Shown here: piece after piece, positions 51,429 to 62,930 of the stretch
How positions within the stretch are numbered: position 1 is the stretch's first letter
How the letters are laid out: every line of letters begins with the position of its first letter
NCBI GenBank assembly: GCA_002749535.1
Contig: MZZL01000390.1
Coordinates: 215,439-279,438, forward strand
Direction: 5' to 3'
Source of the DNA: Apophysomyces variabilis
Taxonomy: Eukaryota; Mucoromycota; Mucoromycetes; Mucorales; Mucoraceae
DNA: 64,000 nucleotides
Notes under the pieces: model-generated
The model's database searches: none
Told to the model about the DNA's origin: nothing
What the model saw: the letters and a program-made list of their open reading frames with translations, nothing else
Made by a program: the position numbers and the translations under genes

Positions 51429-52188
51429 TTAATGTTGTAGTGTCATATCCCAACCTTGCTTTGGCGGGGTGATCAATCTGGACGCTTGGTCCCATTGCCA
51501 TCCTCTGGATGTCAGCGCTGGAGCATGAAAAAGGAATTAAGCAGGCGCCTTAACAATCGGTCTTTCTCATAAATACCAGATATCAAATCGCCCTCTTCCA
51601 TCCCAAAATATGCGAGTGCGTCATTAACATCAATGCATGTGTAGGCTTTTGCAATTAAGTTCAGTATTCGCTCTCTGACCGTATCTGTCAGGCTTGTTAT
51701 GAAACTTATCCATCGCAAGTGCTATGTGGGTAATCACCTTGGATAGCGGCTGCCAAAGGTTGCATAAGAGGTGACCAATCCTTTTTAAGAGCAATATGGA
51801 CATCTGCGTACCGATGCTCCCAAAGGGCCACGCAGACAGCCCATATGGCGTCTACTTCTGCACCAGGAGGACCGAGGCTAAGGATACGCTTCCGAAGAAA
51901 ACGTGCGGAATGTCTGATAACAGTTGTTTTTGTTCAGACGAAACGAGCAACCGTATAACCTGGTTTAATCTTACAGATCGTCGAGTAGAATGTACCCTGC
52001 CAGATAAGGCGCGTAAATGTCAGTCATGTCCTTGCTGGACGGAGTTGCCGAATGCTGAATGAAGCGATAAGTGCGAATTTAGCTTTGGTTGAGTATGGAT
52101 GTTTTAGAGAAACCTGAAGTTCCAGCTCCTCACATGCTTTTACGAGCTGTGAGTAATTGCCAGAAGCAATATGTTCTTCCAAAGACAT
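51429..52188 (-). CDS. COP9 signalosome subunit 8 (CSN8)
   Basis: Subunit of the COP9 signalosome, which removes Nedd8 from cullins. About 190 residues from six short exons. They read MSLEEHIASGNYSQLVKACE, then TDIYAPYLAGYILLDDL, ARFLRKRILSLGPPGAEVDA, IWAVCVALWEHRYADVHIAL, LAAAIQ joined to DTVRERILNLIAKAYTCIDV, and ALAYFGMEEGDLIS joined to ALTSRGWQWDQASRLITPP. This matches the CSN8/PSMD8/eIF3k (PCI-like) fold and the CSN8 C-terminus with its GWQ segment. Each splice uses GT..AG and keeps phase; introns are about 50-65 nt. Stop TAA at 51429-51431. The Met at 52188 fits the family start, although the frame stays open upstream. Confidence 0.88.
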
Positions 52189-53616
52189 TGACCAAGGTAG
52201 TGTGAGCGGAACTTTGTTCGCTATTTGGAGCGCACAGATATGCCCGATGACATCAGTGATTGGATGAGAGAATTCGCTCTGGACACTTCCCCCCTCGGCC
52301 CAGAAAATGACCTGAAGTTTTTCAGGCTTTACTGACAAGGATACCAAGAAATGTATTCCATCTAGCCCGAAAAAGAGCATAATATTGCTACTGATAGCTC
52401 CCTGTTCAATTGGAAATGTGAGATTTGGTTATTATGCTCTGAGCAGTTAGCAGACCAACATACTTTGAAACTAGAAGGATTGGCCAAGTTGATAAGCTCC
52501 TACTGGCATTTTTGCTCCATGTCTGGTCTGCTAAATTCAGCTAGTTTCAAGAAGAAATTTGATTTTCCGCTATTATCGCCTCACTGAGACCAGCAATTGG
52601 TCTGTAATTTTTGATGGGGAACAAAGCGAGATTCCCAGAAGCGGCTGTAATCTGTAAATTTCCTCGAAAATGAAAAAAAAAATGCAGCAATAACCATCTG
52701 TTTCCGATAAGGCACGATTGCTACATAGCTATATGTATATATTCAACAAGGAGAATAAACGCAAAATAGCAACAGCAACTATTCATGAGAAATCAACATA
52801 CAAGTTTGCAAAATAGTGTGTATTTAGAATAGACAGCTTTGACAGGCTTTGAGAGTTATTTACTTGATCAATGCGATCTCTGTCAGGTGAATCCGCGCCT
52901 TTTAGTGTTTCGGTATGGTTGGTTATATTGTAGGCAGAAAACATATCTGCTAGCTGATCTCTGTACAAGCATTATCCACCGCAAACTATTTTTGTGGCCG
53001 TTTTGCTTGTTTAGTTTTTTACCAATATATCGCTTTCTTGTCGTCAGATTGAAGATATGGCCCAAAGACATACAGTTTATTGGATTCTAACTGGATGGTT
53101 TTAGACACAGAGCCAAAGAGTGAAAAAGAAGATGTCCATTCGGTTGAACTAGTTCAGATTAGTGAAACTATAAATCATGATTTTATAGGAAATAAATGAA
53201 TGTCTAATCAATGACAAGGCTGGACTAAGAAGACGAGTAAAACTATGGTTTGTATGAATCAAAGAATTACAATAAATTAGATATACAGAAAAGGTAAAAG
53301 ACAACATCGCCTCTTCATGTAAATGGATAATGTATGGAAGGAAGACCACACTCTCGAATCAAAGCCAGACAAGACGTCCTTCAACGCAACACATATTTAA
53401 ACCAAAACTATAAGTTATCGTCCAATTGACGTGGAATACATATTCAGCAGGCACATGTATTCTATGCATCAATATTATGAATTAGGCGCAGATAATGTTC
53501 AAAATCCTGTGAAAGAGGGACGGATCGATGGGACTGTTTCATCCTCGAGAAAAACCCAATACGTTTTTTTTTATGGACAGACAGAAGCATTTTTACACAC
53601 CGCATATCCCCGCGCG
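52189..53616. other. Intergenic between divergent CSN8 and USP-like genes
   Basis: About 1.4 kb with both promoters. AT-rich; short open frames lack motifs. The frame of the USP-like gene is open upstream to 53431, so its start could be earlier. Confidence 0.4.
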
Positions 53617-56600
53617 ATGCCTACAGAGAGTGAATTAGAAGGATCCATAGCACAGTTGCTCGATTTGGTACGTCCATGGCACATTGGGTGGAATCTGCCT
53701 GCAAGGCTTCTGCGCAGGCTGTGGTTTAGGCATATAAAACCTAAAGGCGCCAATTCGGGGTTCAGCATTATGCTGTTTGCGCCGAGCAGATTGCCACGAT
53801 GTCGATGAAGAGCTATTTCAAACATAAAACTCATAAGCATTCCACTGCACCACTGCCTTTGTTTTAGGGTATTAGCCGTAAACAAGCAATAAAAGCTCTA
53901 TCAGTAAGTCTTGCACCATCGCATCTGCATAATCTTTGACTGCGCCCTGGTGGTAGCGTTACAACTATGATGTGGCTCGTGCGGCAGACTATGTGTTTTC
54001 GGGCAACGCAGATGATAGCGACGATGATGATCAAGTAAAAACCTCGGAAACCGCGTTGACCGATATACTAAGCAAATGTTTTAGTCACTGCAGACCTTAG
54101 CTCAAGGGATGGGGCTGAAACCTGAAGTTGATTGGTCAATGTGGGATTTACCCTCAAATTTACCTATTGAAAAAGAGCCTGACAGAGCGTCGATCCAATC
54201 GACTAGAGGAAGCATGGGTTCTGCCAAAGAAGATGGTTGGTATGCATTCGGTTTTTTTGGAAGGCTACAATGCCTTATTCGTACGGGCGGTGAATGTTCT
54301 GATACGGTTACAGTCCGATGATTAGCAATAGGTGGTGACTGATCTGATATAGATGCAGAGACATCGAAACGATACCTGGTCAAAGACTATAGCAATGCTA
54401 ATACATATGTCCCAAAGCAAGAGTCGACCAACTGGAGTATTGTTCCTTTCGTTTCGTCGGCAAGTGAAAAGGATACATTTTACATAGGATATGTATCTTG
54501 GGCTAACTCTTGGATATTGACAGGAGAAGAAGCTCAAAGAGGATGAAAGTAACTCGTTGTTTACAAAGTCTTCGTTGACATGGTGGACGGATCCGGAGGA
54601 TCCATCTCAAAGAAGAGCAATAAATGAACTGTGGGTATCTTGTAATAATCACCAATTACTCATGCTATTATAGGCCAATTGGACTTCGACCACCTTCCTA
54701 CAATTACACATATTCACCTATTATAATCCAGGCATTATTCCATATTAGTGCTTTTCGCCATTCTGTGCTTTCTTTTCGGCCGTGTCCCTATTCATGGGGA
54801 TCTTTTAAAAACTACTGGAAAGGAGCAGGAGAGCCTGTATCTGGGTATATTTTTGATGGAAAAGCCTCTTCCAACGTTAGTGAGGACGGCTATGAGGATA
54901 TTGAAGCGAACCTAACGCCCGTGCCTCATGCTGTTCAAGGTATATGCGAATGGCTGAAGTCCGATACTAACAAGATTGGGATGTGCACAGCATTGTTGGA
55001 AATGCAGAAGTTATTCGCGTTTATGGGAGAAACTAAACGGCTTTACGGATCAAGCTCCCATGTAGTACGGGCACTAAAAAGCAACCTTCGTGAACCAGGG
55101 AATGAATTTGGTGATATGAGCTTTGATGGTATCTACAGTGGAAATGCTGAAATGAGACTGACTTGGGATAGGTTTTCTGGAGATGTTGATGAGCTGTCTA
55201 GCGGAAACGGATTGTTATTCGAAAAAAAACAGTGCAGATGATCAGCAGCTACCCAGTTTTAGAGAGTGCGTATATGACACTTTAGAGTCTTTTCAAGCGT
55301 CTCACTCATTTCTCTCTAGTTTGTTTCTCACCAGGGCTCAAACAGAGCATGGAGATAACTATGAAACTGAAGAAATATTTTACTTGATATCCTTTATACA
55401 TTAACGTCCATCTTGGATGAAACAGTACTATCTGTAAAATATCCTTAACTCAGTATCTTACACCCTAGGAACAACCAGATACCTACGTAGCTTCCACGAA
55501 TGCCTCGATCCTTTAATATATGAGAGCTACGAAAATGAAGATGACGACAGCTGTGACAGTACTGTGAGCGATGACTCGGCAGAAGAATCGGGACGATACA
55601 AATTAATAACGTTCAAGCGCGTGCCGCCTATCTTAATTATATCTCTTGAGAAAAGGGATGAGCAATGGGCAGTTTACGGCACTGAAAGTGATAAAGGATA
55701 TATTGCTGACGACACGATATATTTGGACCGTTATCTGGAAGAAAACAAGGAGCTAGCATTAAAATGTTATCGTCAAATTGATCAATGGCAGAAAGAAATC
55801 AAGCAAGCAAGGCTAGAGCTTTCACAGCTTCAGAGCGTGCACGTATGTACCCCGTTTACTTTAGAATTTCTGTTTCTATCCTTACAACTTCTGTGCGAAA
55901 TAGGACAAATCAAAGTTAGATAAGCAAGAAATACTCAAAGGCGCTATTAGTTTCCTTGAAAAGAGAAGTGAGGAAAGCATGGACGATGAGAGCACGCTAG
56001 AACCATTACAGTCGGCGCGGCGCGTTATATCTCAATTGCATGATGATATTGAAAGCCGTCTGGCAGGTAAACAGCTCCAGAAAGTTTATTTATTTCTAAA
56101 ATTATCTCAAGAGCTTCGGCAGCTAGAGAGCAACCGGCAAAATGCTATGAGAAATCTCTTCCAGGTACCAGAAATGCTAAAACGACCTTACGATTTATGT
56201 GCAACGTTACACCATGATGGCATGAGTGGCACCGGTCATTACTGGGCGTATATCCGTGTCGATACGTGCAAGGATACTCCTTCAGAAGTTCCTAGTGAGG
56301 AGAAATGGTACCGTTTTTGCGACGCTTCTGTGACACCGGTTACCACGATCGAAGTCTTTTTAGAGCCTGTGGCACCGTTCGCAGTGATATATGTCGACAG
56401 GAATATACCCAAATACACAGAAACGCAATTGCATGATTGTACATCCGAAGCCCTTCAGGTACTCAATTTATATTTCTCGCTCCACTATATAACCATATGA
56501 TAGTACTTTGTTAACCAAGACAATGAGGATCTCGATCGCGAAGTGGAAGCGTACAATATGGCAGACAACGTTACAGATAACTTTGAAAAAATCAATTTGC

Positions 56601-57771
56601 CTCCATCCTCGGGCGGCGCCTCCGTTATGTTAGATGATGATGACGATTTTTCTGTGGGAACGGCAATTGGTCCCACAGGAGAAGTTATTACTGAACAACA
56701 GCGATATTCCTACGCTGGAACCATGTTTACAAAGTTAAAGGATGCCGTGGATGTACGCCTCCTAATAGCGAATAAATATCCGGGCGACGACTATCGTTTT
56801 ATAAGAAGGTAAGTTAGTAGCGGTTATGATGGATAGAATTATTGATGTATCTTTTTTGAAGCCTTGACATGTTTATTGCAAAAGCTAACAACCCGCATGC
56901 TTTGGAGCAGCTTCTTCTTCTATGTCTGGATGAATCTGAATTTATGCGAGAAGTAAGTTAATAGATCCTAGGATTACTGTATATGAAGATCCTGAACGAG
57001 CTTAATGAAGGTAGATGAGGAGACGGAGGAAGACGAAAGCAGTAAATTTGAAGAGGCCTGGAATCATCCTGAATTACAAGCTATATGCCAAGAGTATGAC
57101 TCATTCAAAGGGCTCAGCGAAACGATAACAATAGCGCTTGAGTCTTTCGCATGTGAGGGTTATCAAAAAGCGCTCCAATATCTTATTTCTGTGAAGCGGT
57201 CAGAGTGGCTATGGAGAACTCGAATTATGTTTGATGGCAATCTATCGGGCGCATATCCAGGAATGGAACACTTGAGCTTTAGTAGGCTGGTTGAGAAATT
57301 TGGAAGAACATGTATACAAGTGAGTGACACGAACACATATGTAAGATGCGGCTAAAATGCTTTTAGTGTCTGAGCGCTGCTGCATATCGTAAGGCCAAGG
57401 ATCCTGCATACCGAACCCGCGCTCTGGAGGAAGCAATTAAAGTTGCTCACTGTGCACATGCGATAATCGGCCCGGACAAGATATCAACTGACACTGTCTT
57501 CAACCGCATGCGTGAGTCATGGCTGGAGCTTCTTGAAGATACATCGTTTTCGGACGAACAGCAACAACTCTTGAATACGCTTGTCATGACGTTCCTCGAG
57601 GATCAAGATGCTAACAATGAGCCGTATCCTGAAGTTAGCATGACAAATTCTTCACTTAGCGGTGAGGATACGGTTCTGACCAAACCATTATGGTGGCGAT
57701 ACAGGGCTGCTCGAGCAAACGCAGAGGTACATTGGATTTTTATGCGGGAAACCCTGGAGACTCTGGAGTAA
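53617..57771 (+). CDS. UBA and USP25/28-like domain protein, catalytic Cys not found
   Basis: Large multi-exon protein. The N-terminus has a UBA domain split over three exons (LEGSIAQLLDL, GISRKQAIKALS, RYNYDVARAADYVFSGN). Then come LKPEVDWSMWDLPSNL and LTWWTDPEDPSQRRAINEL. The USP core begins PIGLRPPSYNYTYSPIIIQA (about 54674-54735), where active enzymes have the GNTC box; no Cys is present. Later parts are DSADDQQLPSFREC, RYLRSFHECLDPLIYE, PPILIISLEKR, IYLDRYLEENKELALKCY, and an intact His box GTGHYWAYI (56234-56254). A C-terminal helical region (about 56520-57770) matches the USP25/28 layout. Splicing at 55200-55480 is unresolved. The 3' end may extend to an exon ending at 57982. Likely an inactive ubiquitin-binding relative (inference). 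Confidence 0.78.
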
Positions 57772-58492
57772 CATAGATGCCTATCTGGCTTATTACCCGA
57801 TGAAATTCCCTCTTATTCTTCTTCTCTTATTTGATCTATGTGAATTCCCTTGCCACAATTTTTTTTATTTCTGTCTGCTGTCATCATATGAAGTTTTGAC
57901 GTACGGAGCGAACTCGGCCATTGATGCTGAAAGGAAGCAGCTGCTTACCGTTATCATTGGATACAGCAAACAGTATTGCTAAATTTTATATTAGAGTCTT
58001 TGTTATGGCAGCTAATGCTTTGCTTATCCCTCTCTGCAGAAATGAGGGCTCGCTTAAGTGCCGTGTTGATTGGTTTTAAAACACAGGGTAGCGTTGAGAT
58101 GTAGCTGGCAACACAATTTCGCATTGAATGTACGAGATGCATACCCGCAGAGACGCTACCAAGCTCTAAGCATGACCATGATATCCCGGTTGCATTATTT
58201 TCACCAAGCATTTAGCATCCCGTAAAAAGAGAGTCTTGCCATAGAATGCTCGAAAGCACAGAATTATAGCAGTCGCAAACCTTACATTAATAGGAGGGAA
58301 AAAAAAGAAAAAGAAAAAGGGAGAGAGACCCCAAAAAGATGGAAAGAAGAGGAAAAAGGAAATAAAAGCTGTCTGCTTCTTTTCTAAAGAACATACAAAA
58401 ATAAAAATCTTTGTCAATGCTTCCAAGCAGACGAAAGAGTGTACAGAAATGAGATGTCTATTGTTCGTATTGGCATGCAGTATAGGTGAGGT
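57772..58492. other. Intergenic between convergent USP-like and STIMATE-like genes
   Basis: May include a terminal USP-like exon (about 57894-57982, VLTYGANSAIDAERKQLLTV). A purine-rich tract (about 58292-58365) follows. No other gene recognised. Confidence 0.45.
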
Positions 58493-59625
58493 CTAAGCGC
58501 GATGTTGTTCAATTTCTTTCATTGGCAAGCTGTTATTGATGGTTGCTTCTTCTCTTAGTCGATGACTATCAAGGACTGCACCAATAGAAGATGGATGGTA
58601 TAAAGGAGACGAAGAGTCACTACGAGTAATCGCTGATTTTTGAGACAATGGCAGCGAATTTTCACTTCCTGTAGCAGGATCATGGAGAAAACTAGATCCA
58701 CTTCCTTCTCTACATGCGTACTCCTGTTCTCCAATGAGCAGATCTTCGGTATCCCCTTCATCACGGGAAAGACGGATCGGCTTTTTGTCAGAGTCATGCT
58801 TGACGATTGTATCGACGAGCCAGAACTGAACGATATTCATAATAAGCGGAAATCTAGCAAAAGAAAGAAAAGCACATTTCAGCTTTAGTTACTGCTGGAT
58901 AAATACACACTTACTTACATCAGCATAACAAATACCACCTGCAATCTATAGTTGCCCATTGTCCATTGAAGCACCCAGCGACCAAAGTCCGCTACTCCAG
59001 GACACAAGTGAAACGTAATGACAATCAATGCTTTCATGAGTATCAATCCAGTGATATAGACCAGTAATTGTTTTGACCATCGTTTCAGTTGGTTTGATAG
59101 GGGAGGATGGCCATAAACACCACTTTGGAATCCAACTAATTGCAACGATAGGATCAGGAATTCGAAGCCAGTCAGAATAATCCATAGAACGCCAACACCG
59201 ACTGTGGTGTCCACCAAGACATTTAAAAAATACCTATTTGATGAACGTTAAAGATGCTGCCAGCTTTCTTATCAGTTTTCTGAAGCTTTACCACACACAG
59301 GGGTTTGATTGTCCTTCTCCTGGAGCAATCCCAAAGAAGTTGGCTGCTATGACATTGAGCGAATGGATCACAATTCCGCCTACTAACTGCTTGCTTACAT
59401 CGAATGCCCTGCATCATCGTATGAACATTCAGACGTGCGCGCTTATTCTGGCTGTTACCAAATATTTAATGGACGTCGTGGGCTTTCTCTTTGTCGTTTT
59501 ATGATCAGTGTTGAGAATGCAGCAAGAGCAAGGCATAACTGGATGAAGATCGCAAAAGTATCCATGAGTTTGCAACCCATCTCCGGGTGGCTCTCATCGA
59601 AGGCAAGTGTTCTACGAGTAAACAT
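58493..59625 (-). CDS. STIMATE/YPL162C-like multi-pass membrane protein
   Basis: Membrane protein of the STIMATE (TMEM110) family, which in animals sits in the ER at plasma-membrane contacts and supports store-operated calcium entry; the yeast relative is vacuolar. Four exons join in frame. In order: GCKLMDTFAIFIQLCLALAA (TM1), KQLVGGIVIHSLNVIAANFF, a short loop ending NPCVWYFLNVLVDTTVGVGV (TM region), LVGFQSGVYGHPP, WSKQLLVYITGLILMKALIV (TM), RWVLQWTMGNYRLQVVFVML (TM) and FPLIMNIVQFWLVDTIVK (TM), then a cytosolic Ser-rich tail of about 100 residues. The FQSGxYGxPP and NVLVDTTxGVGxLW signatures are diagnostic. The start at 59625 is the first ATG of the open first exon. Confidence 0.87.
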
Positions 59626-60990
59626 TATTAAGGATAACGCAAGTAGAGAAAGAAGGGGAGTAAGTTGTCGATCATTTGAACGCGATGAATTTTACCCCAT
59701 TTTTGACGTTTTCTTAAAATCTGCAGGCTGCATACTATCTGTTGAATGGATTTTTTTATGCTATACTATATATATATTGCGTCCAGGAAAGGACTAAGTC
59801 TGTCGCAAAAATGCATTATTAGCAAATCAGTTATGCGAAAGCATATTTCACTTACATGAACTTGATCCCTCGGTGAACACAAAATCTATTGGAGCAGCGC
59901 CAAAACACATTCTTGGTTAATCCATGGAATGAAACTTCTGTGTCTGCATTGAACATCCCCACTTCAAAAGGAGCTACTGATCTGTTGACATCGTCTAAGA
60001 AATACGCGCAAATGAATCGCGATAAAAAGGAAAGAAAAACTCAGGTTCCTTGGGTCACTACGATGCAGATGAAGGATATTTTTCACAACCAAGTAAGGTG
60101 CAAAGAGCTTATTCATTCATATTCAGAATCGTTTGGCAGAGGTCTTGCGGGTTAAAGGACAGACAAAGGGGATATGAATATCCATGCTGCATGTGTCATC
60201 GACGCAAGTGCTTGTCGCTGATATGTTCATAAAATATCAAGATTGAAAAAAAACACTTTTGCTTCCGTCTAGACAGCTGGATTGAGCAAATTCTTTAATA
60301 GAAAAGGAATCGAAGGTTGATAACCCAGCAATATATAACAAAGGAATAAGAAAAAGGCTTTGCATGAAATAACTGGCTATTAATTCGACAAATATACGGA
60401 TGGCATAGAAGATAACATCAAATTTATGCAGCTACATGATATATGAAAGAAAGACACATTTTCAGTTGAAGTAGCAACTGCTTTTTCTGATATGGTACGC
60501 ATCGTAGACTCAACGTATACCTTGTTCTACGATTAAAAGTAAACATAAAGTGTTCAGTCAACATGAATTCGATTCTTTTGTCAATACAAGACAAATATCA
60601 GAAGACACAACTGATCGTAAGCCTAAGAACTGTCAAGTCCCCAAGATGGTGCATTGTGAGAATGTTAGTCCGACAGAATCACTCACCAGGGGATTCATCA
60701 ACTGCCTGTTATTGACGTTGCTTAACGTAGGCCGGCGTTACCACGTATGGTGCTCCATACTAAATATCCCAGCCTGTTACTCATTACCGAAGCACAGAAA
60801 GCATTTTCATGGCGCGTATGTAATTATTGAAGGCACTTTTGATAAGCAGTTTCTCTTTGCCTAGCTGATAATGGATGCCATTGTAACGATAGCGGATTTT
60901 CAAACTAAATTTTGGCTTCCTTGGGTGTCATTGTGCGAAGAGCCAGCTGGGAAACCTGTTCTCTCTGACCAGACTTTTTGTTTCTCCCAA
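59626..60990. other. Intergenic between divergent STIMATE-like and NSE2 genes
   Basis: About 1.4 kb with both promoters. Open frames at 59889-60155 and 60550-60864 (+) have no recognised motif and no clear splice partners. No repeats noted. Confidence 0.4.
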
Positions 60991-62226
60991 ATGACGACAG
61001 AAGCAGCATCCGCTAACTCATCAACAGATTTGGCAGAGAAACCAAAGACCATCGACGATGTGTTGGCGGATTTCCGTCTATTACCGTTCCAAACGCAACG
61101 ATTCCCCAGTTTTATGAATGACCACGACATGGTCATGCAGAACATTCGTCAAGCTTTGACTAGCTGCGTTGATGCTGCGCTTGATCTCGAAGAACTTAAA
61201 GAACATGACAAGGTATGAATATATTTCGCGGTTGAAGATTGCTCATTTTCTCTGCAGATCGCACCACTAGACGCCAGTGTCCGTACCTTGATCGATCTTG
61301 AACATCAGATCAACTGTCAGAAAGCAATATTTGGCGACATGGAGAAAGACATAAAAGACCACGTCAAAATTGTAAATAAAAGCATCTATCATTGATATAT
61401 TGATGTCTACGTCTAGGGTGATGCTGTAGGAGCGTATAATGATCGGTGGGAGCAGAAAATGGAACGGTACCAAGCTCTGCCACCGAAGAAGAAATACTTT
61501 AAAAACGATAATTACGTCAAATTCAAACAGGAAGTTTGGGTAATATTATTTATTTGCTCTTATCAACCAAACAATGAATACTCACTACTACCCTAATAGG
61601 ACGTTCATCATCCTAATGACCCGATGCCAGCACTTGGTGACAGCGGCGATGACGATGACGGTGATATCATCGTCGGTCAGACAAAGGTCTCGCTTAAATG
61701 TCCTCTGACAACAGACTGGTACCAGGATCCAGTGACCACGTAAGACACTTGTTGTACAAAGATAACCATCTTTTGGCTGTCTAATGAATTGTAATAGCAA
61801 GCAGTGCAAGCACACTTTCTCCAAAAATGCCATTTTCTCCTTGCTTCGTTCAAATCATGGGTCTTTACCATGTCCCATCCCAGGTAAAAAAAAAAAAAAG
61901 CATTCTCATGATTTGCGTTTCTAACCATCTGTAACTAAGGCTGTTCAAAACATTTGACTTCTAACAGCTTTTTCGATGATACACTAATGGCACGACGAGT
62001 AGAAAGAGCTAAAGCCATGGCTGTGAATGTATCCCAAAATGAACAGGTACGAATTCCCACCCAATGTTGCTTTTTGCTAACAAAAGATCCCTTTTTCTTT
62101 TTATTTGCAAGTTCTACGATGTTGAGTAGTATGGATGTATATAGCTATTAATGCTTCAAATATGTGACATGTTCTTTTGAAGTGCAGGACATGAGACCTA
62201 GTGTCAGTGTTAGCCATGTCAAGTAA
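60991..62226 (+). CDS. NSE2: SMC5/6 complex SUMO E3 ligase Nse2/Mms21
   Basis: SUMO ligase of the SMC5/6 complex, acting in DNA repair. The N-terminal part is helical (DVLADFRLLPFQTQRFPSF, LEELKEHDK, DLEHQINCQKAIFGDMEKD) and should bind Smc5. An acidic linker (GDSGDDDDGDIIVG) leads to a C-terminal SP-RING: VSLKCPLTTDWYQDPVTTKQ, then CKHTFSKNAIFSLL, PCPIPGCSKHL after an intron with a long A-run (61886-61900). The zinc ligands C, H, C, C are present. The ATG at 60991 is chosen because it opens the family-like region; an in-frame upstream Met at 60871 exists. Stop TAA 62224-62226. The last 8 bases overlap the convergent bS18m coding region. Confidence 0.9.
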
Positions 62227-62930
62227 TATTTTGTGTACATTGAAAATTACCCATTGCTCTAGCACGCTTAATAGCACGGGCCAACTTGCGCTGATTTTTT
62301 GCGGTCAAACCTTGTGAAAGCATTTAGCATCCGATTTCGTTTCTGACATCCTCATTATTCTGCTCTACTATACCTGTTTGTTCTCTTGGAAGGATCTTGC
62401 CAATGTCGGATACAAATTCTGATAAAAGTCTGAAATTCTTATATTCGTGAAGAGGATCAAGGCCAAGGGCATCGAAAGGATCTTCAGTTCTGCGTTCGGG
62501 TGTTCGACGTCTTTGACGCATAACTTGTTGATGATGGGCATCGTTCAAATCTTGTGGGTGATAAGTATCGCCAACACGCTGAAGCTTCTGGTACCGTGCC
62601 TGTCCAGGTGTAGTCTTGGTTTTGTCGTCTATAATCGTGATGTTTTGTATAAGTATGGAAGTTCATTATATGCCAATAAGTTGAAAAGGGCTTACTCATC
62701 ACAGTTTCCTGGAGAAGTGAAAGTGTTTCTTGTTCAATGTCTATTCAGAAAACAGGATCAGCAATTGAACCATGGTTGAGAACTGATTGCATGAACGTAC
62801 TTCGAACGACATTTCCTTCTTTAGCTGGAGTCTCGGTTGACATGCATCGCTGCGACAAGACTGACAATTGCCCTGTCAATGGTGCACGGAGGCCAGACAA
62901 TGTGGATAAAGCACGCAATGGAACAAGCAT
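62219..62930 (-). CDS. Mitochondrial ribosomal protein bS18m
   Basis: Small-subunit mitoribosome protein. The N-terminus is a mitochondrial targeting sequence (MLVPLRALSTLSGLRAPLTG, LSVLSQRCMS). Splicing joins TFMQS to ETVM, then to NDKTKTTPGQARYQKLQRVG, and the body EDPFDALGLDPLHEYKNFRL, SEFVSDIGKILPREQT. A last intron leads to the conserved bS18 C-terminus GLTAKNQRKLARAIKRARAM, ending GNFQCTQNIT. The LTAKNQRKLARAIKRAR motif is diagnostic. Stop TGA at 62219-62221. The ATG at 62930 is preferred over an earlier in-frame Met because it gives a clean presequence. Confidence 0.9.

Noticed and set aside
55219..55232. Frameshift at the A8 run in the USP-like gene
   Set aside because: A 61-nt GT..AG intron covering the run explains the frame change without a mutation, so this alone is not evidence of a pseudogene.
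60550..60864. 104-codon plus-strand gene upstream of NSE2
   Set aside because: No recognised domain or splice partners; composition not clearly protein-like.
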